A stretch of DNA of 64,000 bases. Source: Nocardioides pinisoli. Lineage in GTDB: Bacteria; Actinomycetota; Actinomycetes; Propionibacteriales; Nocardioidaceae. This document shows positions 60,582 through 64,000 of this stretch, piece after piece (within the stretch, counting starts at the first letter, position 1; the number at the start of each line of letters is the position of its first letter). The translations under genes and the position numbers were made by a program. Location: NCBI RefSeq assembly GCF_024199985.1, contig NZ_JANARS010000005.1:310001-374000 (forward strand), given 5' to 3'. The notes beneath the pieces were generated by a model that saw nothing but the letters and a program-made list of their open reading frames with translations, had not been told where the DNA came from and searched no databases.

Positions 60582-61301
60582 TCATCGGCGTGGTTCCCAG
60601 CTGAACAGGCGGACGGCCATGGCGACCGAGACAGCCACCCAGCCCAGCGTGGTGGCCAGCAGGGGAAGTGAGTCGAGCAGGGGGACGCCGCCGTTCCAGG
60701 CGTTCATGACCATCTCGGTGGCAGAGCCACCGGGGAGCAGCCTCTTGAGGCGGGCGAGGTCCTCCGTCCCGGTGATGCCCACCCACGTGGCGACGGCGAT
60801 GACCGACAGGCTCACCGGCAGGGTGGTCACCTGCGCGTGCTCGGGAGAGTTGGTCAGTCCGGCGGTGGCCAGGGCCAGAGCGACCATCATGGCCGTGGTC
60901 GCCAGGACCGCCACCGCGAGGAGCGCGACCTGGTCCGGCTCTGTGGTCACCACTCCGAGCACGACCAGGATGGCGACCACCTGGACGAGCGCGATGACGG
61001 TGGCCGGAAGGACCAGCCCGGTGAGGATGCCGGCGTCGCCCGCCGCGGTGGAGCGCAGGCGCTTGAGGAAGAGGTTCTGCCGGCGCGAGGCGAGGGTGGT
61101 CACAGCGGTCGTGTAGAGCCCGAAGGCCAGCACCGTGAACATCACGATCGCTGCGATGTAGCCGACGCTGCCGAGGTCGGCGAACCGTTCGTTCTCGTAG
61201 ACGAAGTAGCCGCTGATGGCCACCGGGATGACGAGGCCGGTGACCAGGACGAGCCGGTTGCGGAAGATCTGGATCATCTCGCTGCGAGCGATGGCCAGCA
61301 T
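60582..61301 (-). CDS. ABC-2 type permease
   Basis: 239 residues, six hydrophobic segments. SEMIQIFRNRLVLVTGLVIP at the N-terminus, then RRQNLFLKRLRSTAAGDAGI as the ABC-2 cytoplasmic segment. Partner of the ATPase at 61351-62229 (49-nt gap). ATG 61299-61301 follows GAGAGGAA. The start is well inside a longer open frame to 61715, rejected because it overlaps the ATPase gene. Confidence 0.92.
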   Translation of the reverse strand: MLAIARSEMIQIFRNRLVLVTGLVIPVAISGYFVYENERFADLGSVGYIAAIVMFTVLAFGLYTTAVTTLASRRQNLFLKRLRSTAAGDAGILTGLVLPATVIALVQVVAILVVLGVVTTEPDQVALLAVAVLATTAMMVALALATAGLTNSPEHAQVTTLPVSLSVIAVATWVGITGTEDLARLKRLLPGGSATEMVMNAWNGGVPLLDSLPLLATTLGWVAVSVAMAVRLFSWEPRR

Positions 61302-61350
61302 GGTCGGGGTTCCTCTCGTGGGCGGGTGCCGCGGTCCGTCGGCGCGTGGC

Positions 61351-62229
61351 TCAGGTGGCATCGAGGGCGCGGAACACGTCGTCGAGGCGGGTCGGGCCGG
61401 CCTGCAGGTCCTGCAGCTCCACCCCGCGGTCGTGCGCCCACGCCAGGAGGCGGTGGAGGTCGTCCTGGAGGTGGAAGGTCTCGATGTGGAAGGCCCCGTT
61501 GCGTGACCCGATCGTCGGCGGCTCGGGGGCGCCGGGAGGCAGCCTGAAGGTGATGACCGACGGGAGGGTCTGGGTGAGCTCCGCGACCGTGCCCTCGCGG
61601 TGGAGCCTGCCCTGGTGCATGAGGCCGATGCGGTCGGCCCGCTCCTGCGCCTCCTCCAGGTAGTGCGTGGTGAGGACGACGGTGGACCCAGCCTCCCGCA
61701 GCCGGTCCACCGCACCCCAGAGCGCGTCGCGGGACTGGATGTCCAGCCCCGTGGTGGGCTCGTCGAGGATCACCAGCTCGGGCCCGCCGTACACCGCAGT
61801 GGCGAAGTCCAGACGACGCTTCTCGCCACCGGAGAGCTGGGCGACGATCGTGCTCGCCTTGCGGGTGAGACCCACGACGTCGAGCACCCGGTCGGTGGTG
61901 TCGTCCCGTCCGCTCAGGGAGCCGATCAGGGCGACCGACTCCTCCACGGTCAGGTCCGGGGAGAACCCGCTCTCCTGCAGCATGATGCCCGTGCGCGGCC
62001 GGATGGCCTGTCGATCCTGAGGGCTCGCGCCGAAGATCCGCACCGTGCCGGACGTGGCCCGCCGGTGACCTTCGACGACCTCCAGGGTGGAGGTCTTGCC
62101 GGCTCCGTTGGTGCCGAGCAGGGCGTAGAGCTCCCCGCGTTGGACCTCGAAGGACAGGTCACGGACAGCGGTGAAGTCGCCGTAGGTGACGGTGAGACCG
62201 TCGACGTCGATCACGGGCGAGGCGTTCAT
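61351..62229 (-). CDS. ABC exporter ATPase
   Basis: 292 residues. Walker A LLGTNGAGKTSTLE (Thr in place of the more usual Pro), signature LSGGEKRRLDFA, Walker B ELVILDEPTTGLD, H-loop TTHYLEE. DrrA/NodI-like export ATPase with C-terminal extension ending in LDDVFRALDAT. I start it at ATG 62227-62229 (MNASPVIDVDGLTV); a nine-codon longer ATG at 62251-62253 is possible. It heads the minus-strand operon (permease, hydrolase, DUF4260, esterase, 20-codon ORF, glutaminase), divergent from the LAL regulator. Confidence 0.93.
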   Translation of the reverse strand: MNASPVIDVDGLTVTYGDFTAVRDLSFEVQRGELYALLGTNGAGKTSTLEVVEGHRRATSGTVRIFGASPQDRQAIRPRTGIMLQESGFSPDLTVEESVALIGSLSGRDDTTDRVLDVVGLTRKASTIVAQLSGGEKRRLDFATAVYGGPELVILDEPTTGLDIQSRDALWGAVDRLREAGSTVVLTTHYLEEAQERADRIGLMHQGRLHREGTVAELTQTLPSVITFRLPPGAPEPPTIGSRNGAFHIETFHLQDDLHRLLAWAHDRGVELQDLQAGPTRLDDVFRALDAT

Positions 62230-62281
62230 CCGGTCACATCCCTTCGTCCTCATGAGCACGCAAACACCGTCGTCTGCGCCG

Positions 62282-62320
62282 CTCCTCGCCCGGGGATCCC
62301 CCGATCCCCGAGGCGAGGAG
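62282..62320. promoter_or_regulatory. Long hairpin in the divergent region between ABC operon and LAL gene
   Basis: Outer arms CTCCTCGCC (62282-62290) and GGCGAGGAG (62312-62320), continued inward by CGGGGATC and GATCCCCG around the loop CCCC: 17 bp in all with one bulged A (62311). It lies in the 5' region of either divergent transcript, so it is a leader-RNA hairpin or an operator rather than a terminator. Nothing else stands out between 62230 and 62515 apart from a TTGTT-N9-AACAA dyad at 62456-62474. Confidence 0.5.
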
Positions 62321-62515
62321 GTCGGCAGGCCGGTCAGCCCCGGTTGCTGCCGTGTCACAAGGCTCGCCCGGAGCGGGTCGAGATCGCGTCGGTGGGAGTC
62401 CCGTACATCGCGCTCCACGAGTCGTGGCAGGTGCTGGGTGCTGGGCTGGCAGGTGTTGTTCGCATCGGCAACAATCACCTAGTCCGGTGCCGACCGGGCC
62501 AGGGAGGAGTTCTTC

Positions 62516-64000
62516 GTGGACCTGGTGGGCCGGCGCCCCGAGCGCGAGGCGGTCGAGCGCCTGCTCGACGAGGCGCGGGCCGGGCGAAGTGGGGCGCTCA
62601 TGGTGTCCGGCGAAGCCGGTGTCGGAAAGACGGCGATGCTCGAGCACGCTCGCTCGGTGGCTGCCCTGTCGGGGTTCCGCGTGGAGACCTCGGTCGGGCT
62701 GCCGTCCGAGACCCAGTTCGCGTTCGGGGCCCTCCACCAGCTGTGCGCGCCGCTGTTGGGACACCTCAGCGCGCTGCCCGGGCCCCAGCAGAGCGCCATC
62801 CGTACGGCGTTCGGGCAGGAGGCGGGTGCCGCTCCGGAACGCTTCCTGGTCGGCCTGGCCGTCCTGAACCTCCTGTCCGAGGTCGCGGAGGAGGGGCCGC
62901 TGCTGTGCCTGGTGGACGACGCGCACTGGATGGACGAGGCGTCCGCGCAGGTGCTGGCCTTCGTCGCCCGTCGGGTGGCGGCTGAGCGACTGGCGCTGCT
63001 GCTGTGCGTGCGCGACCCCACCGACGACGGGGACCTGCGGCCGTTCATCGGGCTGCCCGAGGTTCGCCTGAGCGGCCTGACCGAGAGTGAGGCGCGGGCG
63101 CTGCTGGCAGCCTCCGTACGCACACCGCTCGACGAGGAAGTGCGCGACCGCGTCGTCGCCGAGGCGCGCGGCAACCCGCTCGCGCTGCTCGAGCTGCCCC
63201 GCAGCGCACCCCCGGCGCGACTGGCCGGCGGCTTCGAGCTGCCCACCGCGCTCAGCGTTCCGCGCCGCATCGAAGACATGTTCCACCAGCGCTCGAGGGA
63301 CCTGCCGTCCGAGACCCAGCTGCTCCTGCTGCTCGCGGCTGCCGACCCGACCGGCGACGGTGCCCTGCTGTGGCGAGCGGCCGAGACTCTCGGGATCGAG
63401 GCCCGCGCAGCCGAGCCCGCCGAAGAGGCAGGGCTGCTGACGATCGACAGCCGCGTCCGCTTTCGCCACCCGCTGGTGCGCTCAGCCGTCTACGGCGCAT
63501 GTTCGGAGCCGGACCGTCGGCGCGCGCACGGCGCGCTGGCCACCGCCACCGATCCCCGGTTCGACCCTGACCGGCACGCGTGGCACCGGTCGCAGGCAGT
63601 GCTCGGCGTCGACGAGGGGGCCGCTGCCGACCTCGAACGCTCGGCCGGACGGGCGCGGACCCGCGGCGGCCTGGCCGCCGCGGCTGCGTTCCTGCAGCGT
63701 GCTGTCGACCTGACCCCGGAACCTGCCGTCCGTGCCCGTCGGGCTCTGGACGCCGCTGAGACCATGCACGAGGCGGGAGCCTCGGAGTCAGCGCTCGACC
63801 TGCTGGCCATCGCCGCGGCCCAGCCGCTGGGCGATCTCGGACGTGCCCGGATCCAGCTCCTCCGGGCCACGATCGCATTTCACCGCACGCACGGCAGCGA
63901 GACGCCGGGCATGCTCCTCGATGCAGCCAGGACTTTTGCCCCGCTGGACGCGTCGCTGTCACGCGAGACCTACCTCGACGCGCTCGACGCAGCCATTGTG
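62516..64000 (+). CDS. LAL/LuxR-type large ATP-binding regulator, N-terminal part (cut by window edge)
   Basis: Open from GTG 62516 to the right edge: 495 codons, no stop. The start is set by GGAGGAG 6 nt upstream. N-terminal AAA/STAND ATPase: VDLVGRRPEREAVERLLDEA, P-loop VSGEAGVGKTAML, Walker B LLCLVDDAHWMDEAS, then ARGNPLALLELPR and a helical region from about residue 330. This is the layout of LAL regulators (MalT-like, about 900 residues), which end in a LuxR-type HTH; that end lies outside the window. Divergent from the ABC/hydrolase operon, which it may regulate. Confidence 0.88.
   Translation, partial: MDLVGRRPEREAVERLLDEARAGRSGALMVSGEAGVGKTAMLEHARSVAALSGFRVETSVGLPSETQFAFGALHQLCAPLLGHLSALPGPQQSAIRTAFGQEAGAAPERFLVGLAVLNLLSEVAEEGPLLCLVDDAHWMDEASAQVLAFVARRVAAERLALLLCVRDPTDDGDLRPFIGLPEVRLSGLTESEARALLAASVRTPLDEEVRDRVVAEARGNPLALLELPRSAPPARLAGGFELPTALSVPRRIEDMFHQRSRDLPSETQLLLLLAAADPTGDGALLWRAAETLGIEARAAEPAEEAGLLTIDSRVRFRHPLVRSAVYGACSEPDRRRAHGALATATDPRFDPDRHAWHRSQAVLGVDEGAAADLERSAGRARTRGGLAAAAAFLQRAVDLTPEPAVRARRALDAAETMHEAGASESALDLLAIAAAQPLGDLGRARIQLLRATIAFHRTHGSETPGMLLDAARTFAPLDASLSRETYLDALDAAIV

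Noticed and set aside
62456..62474. TTGTT-N9-AACAA dyad upstream of the LAL gene as operator
   Set aside because: Arms are only 5 bp and the extended symmetry is out of register, so it could be chance; mentioned only in the feature note.

Overview
The window is uniformly very high-GC DNA with almost no intergenic space, strong third-position G/C bias and frequent GTG starts. Mycothiol biosynthesis (mshB), the succinylase DAP/lysine pathway (dapC, dapD, start of dapE), a 7Fe ferredoxin, an AdoCbl-riboswitch-controlled class Ia ribonucleotide reductase and many leaderless genes point to an actinobacterium. The overall gene style resembles Nocardioidaceae (Nocardioides-like); that genus-level guess is inference. 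No tRNA, rRNA, transposase, integrase or CRISPR array was seen.

Layout. 0-6.4 kb: the 5' end of dapE, a TetR repressor divergent from a DrrAB-type ABC exporter with two CGTACGNCGTACG operators between them, then ileS under a translational T-box. 6.3-7.6 kb: a solitary gene for a DUF559/AbiEi-like protein, bracketed by two copies of a long palindromic repeat. 7.6-15.1 kb: DinB-like protein, dapD, a secreted two-domain wall-enzyme-like protein, dapC-fdxA, GNAT, TspO-like protein, and an aspartyl-tRNA synthetase with its own T-box. 15.1-21.5 kb: VanW protein, DUF6113-like protein, mshB, hypothetical genes, thioesterase, secreted GH43-like protein. 21.5-27.4 kb: a five-gene signalling operon (GAF-GAF-histidine kinase-REC, REC, REC-nucleotidyl cyclase, PGM1-like ATP-grasp ligase, GGCT-fold protein); its first four genes overlap by 4 nt or nearly abut. 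27.5-32.3 kb: P450, DUF3054, MFS transporter, pseudouridine catabolism (psuK-psuG). 32.3-36.1 kb: nrdAB behind NrdR-box-like sites and a cobalamin riboswitch.

36-64 kb is more accessory: a PIG-L deacetylase, a berberine-bridge-like FAD oxidoreductase and a giant BTAD-AAA regulator; a secreted protein, YccF, VOC and GNAT genes; a hemerythrin/TetR/M28 peptidase set whose peptidase has a broken 5' end; a DHFR-like reductase; a second giant BTAD-AAA regulator; an MMPL exporter; a second hemerythrin gene with two membrane proteins; and a long minus-strand operon (ABC ATPase, permease, alpha/beta hydrolase, DUF4260, esterase, a 20-codon bridging ORF, glutaminase-STAS) divergent from a LuxR/LAL-type regulator cut by the right edge.

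Two sequence habits run through the window and help place starts. (1) At least 15 genes have a -10 hexamer (mostly TANNNT) ending 6-7 nt before the start codon, as expected for leaderless mRNAs. (2) Operon genes are joined by ATGA/GTGA 4-nt overlaps. The most novel-looking items are the signalling/ATP-grasp operon, the palindrome-bracketed DUF559-like gene and the T-box on the aspartyl-tRNA synthetase gene.
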